Shown: positions 21,206 through 31,336, numbered from the stretch's first letter. The stretch is 64,000 nt of DNA from Rhizoclosmatium globosum (GCA_002104985.1 MCGO01000097.1:62001-126000); one strand, 5' to 3'. Notes: a model not told the origin generated them from the letters alone. Numbers and translations are program-made.

Positions 21206-21892
21206 ATGGATGAAAGTACACCTCTCCTCAGTCATGAAACCGTTACTGCCACAGCTGGAACCAAGCAATCCTGGCTCTCGAAGCACAAACACGCCATTCT
21301 CGGCATCTTCTTGGCTCTAACTGCCACCACCGCCCTCGCCGCCTACGCCCACTACTTCCCTCCGATCCTCACCAGCCCCGTCTTCCCCCACGTAATCGCA
21401 GCCCCCTTCACAAAAGTCGTAGTCCGCACAGTCTCCCTGCCCCACTACCACGGCGAAACAGGCCTCCTCATCAAAACCGACTACAACGTCCGCTACGGCC
21501 CTGAAGACTGGATTCCGTACCCACAAGTCCTCACAACCGTGTCCTCAAACTGCTTTGAAGCACAGGCGTGGAGGAGCGGGCAGAGCATCAGTGTGCATTC
21601 TGAAGTTGTGAATGGGACGTTGTTTGTGTTGGTGAGGTATCCAACGATATACATGTGTGATCAAGGGTGGGATTGGATTCCGGGGAGGAGTTTGGTTGCG
21701 AATGTTACGTTGTATTTGCCGAGGGAGAGGGTTGAGTTGGAGTCGATTTTGGTGGTGGATCGGGATGTGACGAGTGTTGTTTGGGAGGGGCCGGAGGTTG
21801 TTCCTGTGGAGAGAAAGAATCCGTTTGAGTCGAAGCCGTGGACTCCTTCTGAGAAAACTTCAAAGATTGGTCGAGTTGTTGTTCCAGTTTAA
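21206..21892 (+). CDS. Orphan single-pass membrane protein
   Basis: A single-exon, 228-residue protein I do not recognise. It has a short cytosolic N-terminus with an acidic dileucine-type sorting signal (DESTPLL), one transmembrane anchor at about residues 28-50 (AILGIFLALTATTALAAYA), and a roughly 175-residue lumenal or extracellular part. That part has two Cys residues (SSNCFEAQAW, IYMCDQGWDW), an aromatic-rich core and N-glycosylation sequons (VNGTLF, VANVTLY). The topology suggests a type II protein of the vacuole/endosome or cell surface. The first half uses C-ending codons and the second half G/T-rich codons, a pattern seen in several genes here. Confidence 0.75.
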   Translation: MDESTPLLSHETVTATAGTKQSWLSKHKHAILGIFLALTATTALAAYAHYFPPILTSPVFPHVIAAPFTKVVVRTVSLPHYHGETGLLIKTDYNVRYGPEDWIPYPQVLTTVSSNCFEAQAWRSGQSISVHSEVVNGTLFVLVRYPTIYMCDQGWDWIPGRSLVANVTLYLPRERVELESILVVDRDVTSVVWEGPEVVPVERKNPFESKPWTPSEKTSKIGRVVVPV

Positions 21893-22098
21893 TGTTGGAG
21901 CTCGAACTAAGAGTGTCTTGGAGAAGTATTCCATTTTACGTTTCATTTGATATATCAAAAAAGACCATCATTTATTATCTCTTTTAAATCGATACAAATC
22001 AATCTCAAGTCTGGACGAAAGCAATACACCTGAACGTAAATTAAAAAAAAACACCCACTTCACCAATCAGCTCTAGGCTCTTAATAATGTCGTAGAAA

Positions 22099-23003
22099 TC
22101 AAAGCTTCTCAATGGCTTCCAACGCGTCACTCCAAGACTCCTTGGCAGGGGTAGGAATCTTTGTGTGCACCACTTTACCACCCTTCGCAATCACAACATG
22201 GGAGCGAATAATTCCTGACCCAGCACCTGGCTTTGTCAGACCAAAAAGCGAAAGGATCTGCTTTTTAGTGTCCTATACAAACAAATAGAAATGCGTAAGC
22301 ATATCACAACAACTGAATGGGGGAAAAAAACCAAGATATTAACCGAAACAAAGTCATACTGAAACCCTTGCTTCGCCTTCCACCCACTCAAACTCTTTTC
22401 CGAGTCCGCCGACACTCCATACACTTTAAACCCCTTTTCCCCAAACTTTTCAAAGTTGTCTCTGTACGCACACGCCTGATTCGTGCATCCCGGCGTGTTT
22501 GCCTTTGGATAAACAAAGAGAACGAGGCCGGACTCTTGTGCGGCTTCATAGAGAGAAAAGGGTTCGTGGGATTGGGTGAAGAGGGAGGGAAAGTCGGATG
22601 GGATTGAGTCTCCGATTGAGAGTTTTGATTGTTTTTGTTTCTTTTGTTTTGGCTCTTCGTCGTCGTTGTCATCGTCTTCGTTGTTATCGTCGTCATGTTC
22701 AGTTTCTGGTTCAGTTGTCTGTTTTGAGGCAGCGCGGCCTCTCTTTGGACGAGAGGATACGGGTGACTCAGTAGCCTTAGTAGTAGTAGTAGTTGAGGAG
22801 GGTTTAGAGGATGTGCGTGTTGAGGCAGTTGTAGTTGAAGTAGTTGGTTGAAGGTGGGCGTGAAGGTGGTCGTACGAGTAACAGGCACTTCCTTCATCGT
22901 GGGTACAGTTGAACGAGTAGCATGCTGGAACTGCGACTCCAGTGGTGGTGGTGGTGGTGGCAGCTTTGGCAGTTGTCTTCTTGCTTTGCTTTCGAGGGGC
23001 CAT
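22099..23003 (-). CDS. Nuclear PrxQ/Dot5-type peroxiredoxin with long basic-acidic N-terminal extension
   Basis: Exons 22344-23003 and 22099-22272 give 277 residues. The catalytic domain (about 150-277) has SIGDSIPSDF, the peroxidatic Cys motif PKANTPGCTNQACAYRD with a resolving Cys five residues on (the atypical 2-Cys PrxQ/BCP arrangement), and GVSADSEKSLSGWK. It reduces peroxides using thioredoxin. The N-terminal 150 residues carry Lys/Arg patches (MAPRKQSKKT, RPKRGRAASK, PKQKKQKQ), a Thr-rich stretch and an acidic run. That matches yeast Dot5/nuclear thiol peroxidase and suggests nuclear import. A Cys/His cluster (residues about 28-50, CYSFNCTHDEGSACYSYDH) is unusual. Long Prx domains normally have no such extension. 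Confidence 0.9.
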
Positions 23004-23102
23004 TTGTGAAGGAACCTTGTTTTGGAAATCATACCCTTCACCCAACTCAAATGATGCAATCACAACATTCCTCAAAATGATACAGAGTCTTTAATACGTA
23101 CA

Positions 23103-24416
23103 TCACATCAATACAGTAACATCTCTTTCCGCCTTCTCAACCCTTAACCCACGCGAATGATACACCTTTCGAACATCCCGATACCGTTTCATGAATTCAT
23201 CCACAGATATATCTCCCTTCAGCATTTCATTCCTCACTTCGTCTCCTAATTCCTCTGACTCATGTTGTGCCGCTCTTAGACGTGACAGGAGGTAATCCGG
23301 GGCATAAGCCAACATTGTTGATTCGTATTCAGCACATGTCTCGTCAAACTCTGCACGCGCATTTGCAAATGCTTGTTGGGCATCATAGAGTTGTTGTTGC
23401 TGCTGTTGAATGGATGGTTGCAGAAACATGGTTTTTGCTATCAATCGTGATTCAAGTTAGAAGGCTGCTCCAACACATCAAATGCGATGTCCTCGCGCAC
23501 ACTGAAATACCAAGGCGCTAAATACTCACCAGCAATATCCGCGTTCACTCGGCTAATCTCTTCAACCAATCCCACAACTTCCTTGACTCGAGGGATACGG
23601 GTAAACAAATGCTCTTCAAATGCGACAGGATCGTTCATCATTTCTTCGAGTTCTTCGAGACTGTCACTCCAGAAGTTAGATTCTTATCAGATTCCGATTT
23701 CCTCACCTCTTTGATTCCAACGACGCCATAATTTCCTGGCCATGATATTGCTGCTGTTGTTGCTGCTGCTGCTGCTGAGGATACTGCTGATGCGGCGAAA
23801 CCGAAGAGGTAGGACTGGTCCCATAAGCCTGGACCTTTGGCGGAATCACCGGCGGCGGTCCATTCAAAGGACTACCCGCCAAACCCTGCACCGCACTCCT
23901 AAACACAACATAGCGTTAAACCACTCCATTCCCTTCCACCAATCAAAACCAAAAACAATACAATACACACCCAATCCGATTCACAACGCCCTCCAAAACC
24001 CTCGCCAAACTCGTTTGCGGCGTCCACGCCTCAAACTCTTCCACAACGACGTAATTCTCGCCTGTCGATTCATCCACCAATACGACATTCACGCCGCCAC
24101 TTGTGCTTGGATCCAGGTGGATGTACGGCGACAGAGAGACGAGTGGGTGTGTGAGGGGGAAGGTGGGTGGCAGGTTTATGAGGAGAGTGAATGTTGGGAA
24201 TGTGAGGTGGATGGATGATTCGGTTGGGGTGGAGTAGTTTGTTGGGAAGGTGGATGCGAGGACAGAGAGTTGTTTGGCTTTCCTGGTTTAAAGGGTGTTA
24301 GGTCTCTGATAATAGGATAACGGAGGGATTTACAGGTCGGGAAGGGCTGAGGCTGCATTTGAAGGTGCTGGCGAGGGAGAAGGTTGCGTGGCTGGCGACT
24401 TTCCAAAGTTGAACAT
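23103..24416 (-). CDS. ESCRT-I subunit VPS37
   Basis: Several exons; ATG at 24416 (MFNFGKSPA), stop at 23103. The N-terminal part (SIHLTFPTFTLLINLPPTFP to VRVLEGVVNRIG-like sequence) resembles the UEV-like domain of VPS37A. A Pro/Gln-rich linker contains a pure polyglutamine tract (23,740-23,790). The C-terminal Mod(r) domain follows (SLEELEEMMNDPVAFEEHLF, LYDAQQAFANARAEFDE, DISVDEFMKRYRDVRKVYHSRGL), predicted as a coiled-coil hairpin. It acts with Vps23 and Vps28 to sort ubiquitinated cargo into multivesicular bodies. Confidence 0.88.
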
Positions 24417-24576
24417 TCTCAGATGGTTTTATAATCGATAAATGAAAGAAGGAAAGAGTGGCAGGAAAAGTAAGATTAAAATGTATGCTTTTTTATTATG
24501 GCAGCAATATTAGTGCCGAATCAATTGAGAAGTATAAATACAATGCAGAGATGGATCGACAAGAGCAGACTGGGAT

Positions 24577-24798
24577 TTACAAGAATCTGCTCTGGAACAC
24601 CTGAGGAGTTGCAGTCTCAAAGACCAATGGAGATCCCGCAATCTTTGTCTTTTGGCTGGCAGCAACACTCTTGATGGATTCAGTCGATGTCTTGATTGAG
24701 TTGCTCGATTTGATGGAAGCAGCCTTCTTTTCCTCTTGGGCAAGCTTCATTTGGAGGAAGATGTCGTGGGCAGCAGCAGATTCAATGTGGCCTGGCAT
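24577..24798 (-). CDS. MPG-A family small protein, copy 1 (unknown function)
   Basis: A 73-residue intronless protein I do not recognise, beginning MPGHIESAAAHDIFLQMKLA and ending FQSRFL. It is nearly identical to the genes at 31540 and 46950 and related to those at 45164 and 57450, so selection on the protein is likely. The N-terminal third should form an amphipathic helix (AQEEKKAA); the rest is Ser/Thr/Lys-rich and probably disordered. There is no signal peptide or membrane segment. It is transcribed head-to-head with the MPG-B gene at 25236. An ATAAAA box lies about 75 bases upstream of the ATG, followed by an A/C-rich leader. Confidence 0.8.
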   Translation of the reverse strand: MPGHIESAAAHDIFLQMKLAQEEKKAASIKSSNSIKTSTESIKSVAASQKTKIAGSPLVFETATPQVFQSRFL

Positions 24799-25235
24799 TT
24801 GATTTTGTTTTGTTTGGATGTTGTTTTGGTGAAGGGAGAAATGAAGGAACGGTCCGGTTTTATGTGTTTTCAGGATTCGTGGACTCCGGGATCGTCAAGA
24901 AACAACCCTAATTTGATGAAGGAAAGCGGCGGCTGTCACTCCGCCACGACAACGAAAACAGTGAAAACCCTAGCTTTTCTTGAATCTTATTCGTTACTGT
25001 ATCCGTAGTTCCTTCCGTCGTATCTGGTCCAGAGCCTAACCACACATTGAATGGAACAACTTGAACCTCATCCGTCAACTCTGAAAAGCAACGAACTCTG
25101 ATATCAAAACACGTGCAATGACAGCGAACATCGTGGAACTTTCAAAAATAGGGTTCTGATGTGAAATCCGGAATACAAAAGGAGTTTCGATCCGTTCCAT
25201 CCACTCAAATCATTCACCACTACATCATAAACAAT
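24799..25235. promoter_or_regulatory. Bidirectional promoter of MPG pair 1
   Basis: The 437 bases lie between divergent starts. In order it holds ATAAAA (minus strand, near 24,860), AACCCTAA (24,904), AAACCCTAGC (24,967), CACGTG (near 25,111), AGGGTT (near 25,148, the same element inverted) and a TATA-like ATACAAAAGG (near 25,172). The same elements in the same order occur in the copies at 31762-32199 and, inverted, 46521-46949. Confidence 0.75.
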
Positions 25236-25391
25236 ATGCCAGGAGCTCAAAACGATACCATTACTGTCACCCCAAAGGTCCAGAAGCCAGTTGCTCCTGC
25301 CACAACTACTGTTCCAGTCAGGTCAGCCACTGAGCCAGTTCAAGTTTTCTCAACGAAGCCGCCATTTATGAATGCCACCATTCACCTCTGA
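25236..25391 (+). CDS. MPG-B family micro-protein, copy 1 (unknown function)
   Basis: A 51-residue intronless protein beginning MPGAQNDTITVTPKVQKPVA and ending PFMNATIHL. Two near-identical copies (32200, 46365) and one diverged relative (45725) exist in the window; their identity over the whole frame, including both ends, argues that it is translated. It is rich in Pro, Thr and Val, with no signal peptide or membrane segment. It shares the MPG start with the divergently transcribed partner at 24577. The function is unknown. Confidence 0.75.
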   Translation: MPGAQNDTITVTPKVQKPVAPATTTVPVRSATEPVQVFSTKPPFMNATIHL

Positions 25392-25793
25392 TCCTCTCGT
25401 ATCGACTGTTTCTTATAACGTCATTTTTCCTTATTTTGTAATCGTCATTCGCAATAAAAGGCTCTACATTGTTAAACAACATTATAAATGCAAGAGAGAA
25501 CCCGCTTCAGCCTTCGCACCTTAGACTTGGCCATCAATAATATCTGCGCATCCTTCTTCTTGATCATTCTCGAATGCACGCACCATTTGAAATGACAGAA
25601 ATGAAAACCAACAAATCAAGATCGAGAACCCCCCCATTTTTTAAAAAAAGCTTGGGAACTGCTATAATACTCTTCTGTTTATTTTTTCAAACTCAGATTC
25701 CAGATAAGAATACACCAGAGATGCGAATAGAGATTATGGCAAGAGAAAAAGAAAAGGAAAGAAGGAGAGACAGGAAGGGAATACAAGGCGAGT
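25392..25793. other. Convergent spacer between MPG-B copy 1 and surface-protein gene 1
   Basis: About 400 bases with the AATAAA signal for the MPG-B transcript near 25,453. No gene is evident. The segment around 25,535-25,600 is recognisably similar to 32,580-32,650 in the duplicated copy. Confidence 0.5.
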
Positions 25794-28700
25794 TTACATC
25801 GCAGCAACCATAGCCATAGCTGTGATAATAAAAGTGGAGGCGAGAACGGTGCTGGCCTTGCTTACGACGATATTCAACTGTTGTGACACAGTTGGAGCTG
25901 GAGAAACGACGGAGTTAACAGTGTTTTGTTCGGGTGTTGTAATAAACGTTGAAAGTGTGTTAATCACATCTTTTCGAGACGTAATGACAGTGGACGCGAC
26001 CGTAAGCGAAGATGGAACTGGCGCACTAGTAGTGGTAGCAACAGTTGAGACCGTCTTTGATGTAGCAGTGGTAGTAACCTTTGATGTCACAAAAGTCTCA
26101 GAGGTCGAAACCAATGACTCTTTGATAGTTGTAGCAGCAACAGAACTGACCTCAACAGGTTTGTTCACAACTCCAACTCCATTCACAATCACAAACCCAA
26201 CATCCCCATCCGCACGCTTTCCGGATATCAAACTAACACTGAACGCGATAGAGGCAATAGCCTTGTTCTCAGAGTACACAGAAACAGTCAACGTAGTTCC
26301 AGCCGCATTCAAATCTAATGAAAACCATTCGCTCTTGTACGTGCTGTCTAGAACGTAGCTGAACCCAACACCTTTCGTGGCTCCAATAGTAGCGGTATTG
26401 ATTTTGAAAGAACACGTCGCATCGTTGTAAACTTGAATGTTGTCTGCAGAAGAAAGGCCGTTGAACTAAAACAGACCGCGTTAATATAAAGTTGGACTCT
26501 ATCCATACACACAAACCTGATACTGACGACTTGTTATCAAGACCACAACCGCATTCGACCCCAACCCAAACGGTGCACCCAAGAACGTAACGGGTGCGTC
26601 GCCAGCACGGATAGGCTCCGTGATTTGGAAGAGCGAAGAACTGACTTGATTCGCGTTGAGTTGGTTGAGAGATCCAGGAACGAGTGCATTCAAACTTGCA
26701 ATGATTTCCGTTGTGTCGCCGTTGTAGTTTTGCATTGGTGTACCAGATGGGATCGGGCTGGATGCGATAGAATCAATCAAAGATGATGGTGTCTTTGAGA
26801 CGCAGACGGATGGGATCGTTGCCGAAACGGAAGTCGTGACTGAAATTGTAGATTGTGTGGTACGAATGGATTTTGTTTGAGTTCCTTCAGTTATTGATGA
26901 TTCCACTGAAGAGGAATAAGCAGTAAGTGATGAGGAAATTTGGCTGAGGGATGCGGAATCTGTAGAAACAGACGGAACGGTGGTCAATTTCTGTTCCAAA
27001 GGACAATCATTTGGTTTGTTATGACTGGAAATCAATGGAGCTGGGAATTTCCGCGAGATTTGTAGCAGAACTGATTGATGCGGTTGATGCGGCAACAGTT
27101 GAAATCAGGGATTCTGAGTTACTCGTAACAGTGCTTGCATCCATTGTTGAAAGGGTTATTGTGTTAGTGGAAGATTCTACGTTTGTTGAGATCAATATGG
27201 TGCTTGTCGCCGAGCTCATAACAGTGGAAGAAATCAATGAAAGTGTGCTTGTTGGTGCGGTTGATACTGCAGTGCTTGAACTTAATGTTAGGACTGTACT
27301 TATTGCTGTCGTGATGACTGGACAATTTGGGTTTCTGTCAGGGTCCCCTGTAAAACAGTTTCCATCAATGTTCACGTCACCAGACGCGTATGTGCTAAAT
27401 AGTGAAGTTTTAGAAAATGGTTGTTTTTTTTTGAATATTCACTTACTCTTGATCTTCAGGGTATTTTTCTCCCAATCCCAATAGATTGCCTCTGAGTTTG
27501 AGGAGACTGAGTTTCTTTGGCAACTTTGGAATGGGTCCCGTAAATTTACCATTGGTTATGAGTCTATGCTTCAAATTAAAAATGAAACCCGCGAAATTGA
27601 GTTTCTTCAACGTACAAATTAATCAATCCGTAAACGCCGCTGAAGTCAGGCAGTGGCTCATTAATAGTTGAATAATCGAGAGTGCTTATATCAATCCGTT
27701 AGCAAACACTTTGAATTCAAAGGCATACACTCACAATCCTTGGAAAGTGTTTCCAACTCCGTTACAATCAATAACCAGAGTACCACCACCACCATGAGGA
27801 AACGGCTGAGTGCAACACGCGTCCAAACATGGGTTACAATCTTCACGTTTCGAATATTGGATCCAATCATCGAGGTCACGCTTACAACTTGAACGGACCT
27901 CGAAATCTTTGTAACAAATAGATCGTTCAGACAAATCCCGACGGACTGGAACTGGACAGCAATATTGGTCTGGGTTGTCGAAGACTTTCGGCCAGATCTT
28001 ATTCAATTGTTTGCAAGGCTCAGGTGGCGGGCAATCAGGGTTTTGGGTCAAATTGTATTCATTGTTGTTATCAAAGCAGTTGAAGTCTAAAGCCTTCACT
28101 TTCACCGAGTCTATTCCGGAAGGAATTGTCCCCCAAAATAAATTGTGGTCCAGTTTGCTGGAAAATGCGTTAGAACACAGAGGAACGCTTTATACTGACT
28201 TACAAGTCGACATTTTGAAGTAAAAAGCTGAGAAGAGAAGGATCCAAAGATCCAGTGAAACGGTTATTTGACAAATCCAATGTCCTAAGCTTTTGCAATT
28301 TTGTCAAATCTGGAAGAACCCCGTACATGCCGAGACCACTTGCTTTGCTTAACCTGCAGTCAGACATTGCATAATTTTAACCAAAAAACTTACACCGTAC
28401 TTATAAATTGGCCGTCGAGTGATGATATAAACCTATTGTGCAAAGTATGTCAATATTACGTGCACAATTAAAACTGTAATTACCTGATCTTGTTCCCGTT
28501 TTCCTCATCAATTGACAGACATTTATTCTTATTTGCAGATGTGAATACTGCTCCCCAATTAAACTTCAAGAAACCGCAATCGGCATTGTATTGAGGACAG
28601 GCAGGATTGAACGAAAGATCGGTTTCTTCTTGATTATCAAAACAGTTGTAGTCTGCAACATAGAGTACGTTCCGGATAAGATCTTGAGGAATCATCCCCG

Positions 28701-29245
28701 TCAGAAGATTATGGGACAGATCTCTACGTAAATTTCATAAGGTGAGAATCTCTACAAAAACGAACTTACATGAATGAGGCATGTTTGCCGTATGTGTCCA
28801 TCCAGGTATTGGGATTTTCTGATATCGCATTATTGGAAAAATCAAAGTCAGGACAACCATAGAAATCTTCGTCCAGGAACGCTGGCAATTTCGTGAGACC
28901 GAAACCAGATACTTGCCTAAAAAGAAACAACATTTATGAAACGTAAGAGGCTAAAACAGCTCAATCATACACTTTTCTAATGTACCCCTCTTCGAGTTCT
29001 GTCCCTCTGTTGGTAAAGAAGATTAGGCTTTTTCGATAATGAGATTGGAACAAAACGTACACCACTTTAGTTCCAACTCTGAGGCTAGTTCCTTGGCATA
29101 AAGGCGATGTATCGTTCATAAAAATGGTTGGAAATTCACGGAAGAGGGCAGCGCAGCCCAAAGGATACTGAGCATTCACTGTCGTTGGCGAAACAACTAT
29201 GGTGATCAGAAGGATCTCCGCAAGTGTCCAAAGTCTGGAAATCAT
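25794..29245 (-). CDS. GPI-anchored LRR cell-surface protein 1
   Basis: About ten small exons. The start is MISRLWTLAEILLITIVVSP (signal peptide, ATG at 29245). The body in order is: a Cys-containing N-cap; plant-like LRRs (LPAFLDEDFYGCPDFDFSNN, LTGMIPQDLIRN, LRTLDLSNNRFTGSL); a Cys-rich block with CNPCLDACCTQPFPHGGGG; more LRRs; a Ser/Thr-rich stalk; conserved module X (IPSGTPMQNYNGDTTEI to VVVLITSRQY); and conserved module Y (IQVYNDATCSFKI to GDVGFVIVNGVGVVNKP). A second Ser/Thr stalk and a hydrophobic tail (ASTVLASTFIITAMAMVAAM) typical of a GPI signal complete it. It is probably a cell-wall or plasma-membrane adhesion or recognition protein. It is paralogous to the genes at 32865, 52201 and 54589. 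Exact internal joins were not all resolved. Confidence 0.82.
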
Positions 29246-29352
29246 CTTGTCCAAAGCAAGCGGTACGTTCGAGTTTTGGGAGAAGTTGCCGATGAGAGGA
29301 TTTTATGCAGTGAAATTCATGTGGAATTAATGAGACATTCAATTTCGCAGCA

Positions 29353-29445
29353 AACGTGTGGCTCAAATCTGTCGCCTTTGAGCCACATGTTTGAACCAAA
29401 CAGATTTGAGCCACAGGTTTGGGTCACGTTTGAGCCACATGTCGA
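29353..29445. promoter_or_regulatory. Cluster of TTTGAGCCACATGT repeats upstream of surface-protein gene 1
   Basis: Three direct copies of TTTGAGCCAC followed by A(T/G)GT start near 29377, 29405 and 29429, with one inverted copy (GTGGCTCAAA, 29358-29367). They lie about 110-200 bases upstream of the ATG at 29245. The same element, in the same inverted-then-direct arrangement, precedes the paralogue at 36344. Confidence 0.6.
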
Positions 29446-29611
29446 ACATCTGTGTTGTTTATGAAAAACTTAAATAAAGAAACTGTTGGCAGAAAATATC
29501 GTCAATTTGGTTAGACGGTAGAGACGGGCTGCTGGGAAAATTGAGCATTTGGGATTAATTAGACGGAAAATAAACATTTCTTCACTTTGCTATCCGATAG
29601 CAAATAAACTT

Positions 29612-29820
29612 ATTCCTAAATTTTAACCCCCAAGGAGCTCCAGCAGTTGCGGCAACGATAGCCTATAGACTCCTTCAAACTGGCATGGAAATACTAGAGT
29701 CGTTTGGCGAATCCATGTGGGAAATGCGACGTAGCATCTAAATCCACTGCACTGTCACCACCTGCAAAATCGACGGTAGCGAAATTGCGTTTGATCCTCA
29801 CCTTTTCAGTGCCAGTGTTG
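29612..29820 (-). pseudogene. Fragment of the 3' end of the STAS-domain gene
   Basis: Runs such as CTCCAGCAGTTGCGGCAACG and CCACTGCACTG are shared with 36,680-36,840, the last exon of the intact STAS gene. Here it carries substitutions and insertions (for example an extra ATAGACTCCTT-type stretch), and the rest of the gene is missing. It is a relic carried along by the segmental duplication. Confidence 0.8.
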
Positions 29821-29857
29821 AAAGGATATCTACAACTTCTTCAAGTACAACAAAACC

Positions 29858-30000
29858 GTTTGCTCTTGCACGAAACTATCAAGTACGTAACCAAAACCCA
29901 ACCCCTTTCCGGTTCCATTTGTAGCCGTGGTGATTTTGAAGAAGTAAGTCGCATTGTTGTACACTTGAATGTCATTGCCCAGAGGGAATACCACCGAGCT
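29858..30000 (-). pseudogene. Fragment of surface-protein module Y
   Basis: The minus-strand translation contains NDIQVYNNATYFFKITTATN and GFGYVLDSFV, clearly related to the start of module Y in the surface proteins (IQVYNDATCSFKINTATIG, GFSYVLDS). No start, signal peptide or downstream part of the module is present. It abuts the STAS fragment, so two unrelated gene fragments are joined here. Confidence 0.75.
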
Positions 30001-30180
30001 AAAAAGCGTTGATACAACTTGAAGCCTAGACAGCTTTGTACGTGGTGCATTGTCGTACAATACCAAAACGAATACAACTGTAAAAAACCGAATTCTTGTT
30101 CATTAATCAACGGGTTTGTCCTCTTCTCTTTCTTTCATCTGCTTTTTTTCAGAACACCAAAACTCACGCTTAAACCAAAC

Positions 30181-30780
30181 ATGGCCGACGACAAGGAAAA
30201 CTCTGTTGAAGACCTCGAAGATGAGAAGCAGGAGGAGCTTACGGGAACCGCAGGACAAGCGAGCAAGGACATGCAAAGTATGGCAGCAGACCCGGCCTTT
30301 CAGAGTGCTTTGGACTTGGAGCAAGATGAGATTGGACAGGTGAGACTGGTTTTGGGTTTTAAGTGAATGTGTGTGATTGGTTGGGTGTATTATCGATTGG
30401 ACTGGATTGGATTGGATTGGATAAGCTTGTTGGATACTAACTCTCTTTCCCTCAAACTCGACATCGAAACAGGCAATGACATTTGTAACTACCGAAATCA
30501 CAAAGCTCAGGACAAACAAGCTCAACCGGTGCGTCTTGTTGTACCTTGCGTTCACTCAACATGTTCTAACTCTTGATTTAGAGAGAAGGAACTCGCGAAG
30601 GTATCAGTTAGCGATGAGGATATTGCTCTGGTGGTGAGTATTGTTGATTCGGTTTAAAGTGTGTTCTAAAGCCGTTGGGATTAGATGAAGGAACTTGATG
30701 TATCGAAAGCAGCTGCCGAGAAGGCTTTGAGGGAGAACCAGGGATCACTGGAGACCACACTACGTGCATTGATTGCTTAA
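30181..30780 (+). CDS. HYPK-like UBA-domain protein (NatA-associated chaperone)
   Basis: Exons 30181-30339, 30473-30528, 30582-30633 and 30685-30780 give 120 residues. The C-terminus reads EKELAKVSVSDEDIALVMKE and LDVSKAAAEKALRENQGSLE followed by TTLRALIA. This is the HYPK signature: a basic helix and then a UBA domain of the NAC/HYPK type. HYPK binds the N-terminal acetyltransferase complex NatA at the ribosome and regulates it. The acidic N-terminus (ENSVEDLEDEKQEE) is less conserved. A DEIGQAMTFVTTEITKLR helix corresponds to the central segment of HYPK. Confidence 0.9.
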
Positions 30781-30839
30781 ATAGTATTATCTATCTATTC
30801 AAGAATAAACGAGTCTTGAGTGTACCTATTTCATTCCAT

Positions 30840-31336
30840 TTATTCACGTTCTGCCTCACCCATCTCTGTATCCTTCTCTCCAATAACAACATTACATTCA
30901 GCACCGCTACCACCCACTTTATTCGGTGCATACTGAGCCATCAACTCACTCACCATTGCATTACACATTTTAGCATACGGGTTATTCTTGACAGCAGCCC
31001 TCGCAGTCTCATTCCCCAATTTAGCAGCCTTCAACAAGTCCTCCTCCGCACCACTCATATCCCCTCCATTCTTTCTCAGAATCGCACGCTGCGCATACGC
31101 CATTTTCAGCACGCCTTCATTCTGTTGAGCCAGTGCATACTCGATGGCATCATCAATGCGGCTGCGACGCCTTTTGATTCGAGGATTTGGAGTTGGGCGA
31201 GGGTTTCGGTGGTTGGAAGAGGATAGTTTAGGGATGGTTTGTTGGGGTTCAAGTTGGGGTTTTCTTCTTGGGCTAGGCCGGAGAAGTCCTGCGAAAAGAT
31301 GGCATCGAGAACTTTGGTGTCGCGGGTGCTGCTCAT
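30840..31336 (-). pseudogene. TTC36-like TPR protein, apparently broken by an internal deletion
   Basis: From the ATG at 31336 the frame reads MSSTRDTKVLDAIFSQDFSG to LQILESKGVAAA, the normal N-terminus of TTC36, then shifts and stops at about 31,106. The rest of TTC36 lies in another frame: RIDDAIEYALAQQNEGVLKM, AYAQRAILRKNGGDMSGAEE, KNNPYAKMCNAMVSELMAQY, stopping at 30840. Compared with TTC36 of other organisms, about 35-40 residues (most of the first TPR) are missing exactly at the frame change near 31,165. No GT-AG intron fits. It is either a recent loss-of-function deletion or an assembly collapse. The junction falls where the composition switches from C-rich to G-rich. Confidence 0.7.

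Noticed and set aside
22388..23059. A 223-residue minus-strand frame with Thr/Pro/Leu runs
   Set aside because: It is a shifted reading of the low-complexity N-terminal tail of the peroxiredoxin; it has no domain and overlaps the real frame.
24799..25235. AACCCTA motifs as a sign of internal telomeric repeats
   Set aside because: They occur as single, spaced elements at fixed promoter positions, not as tandem telomere repeats.
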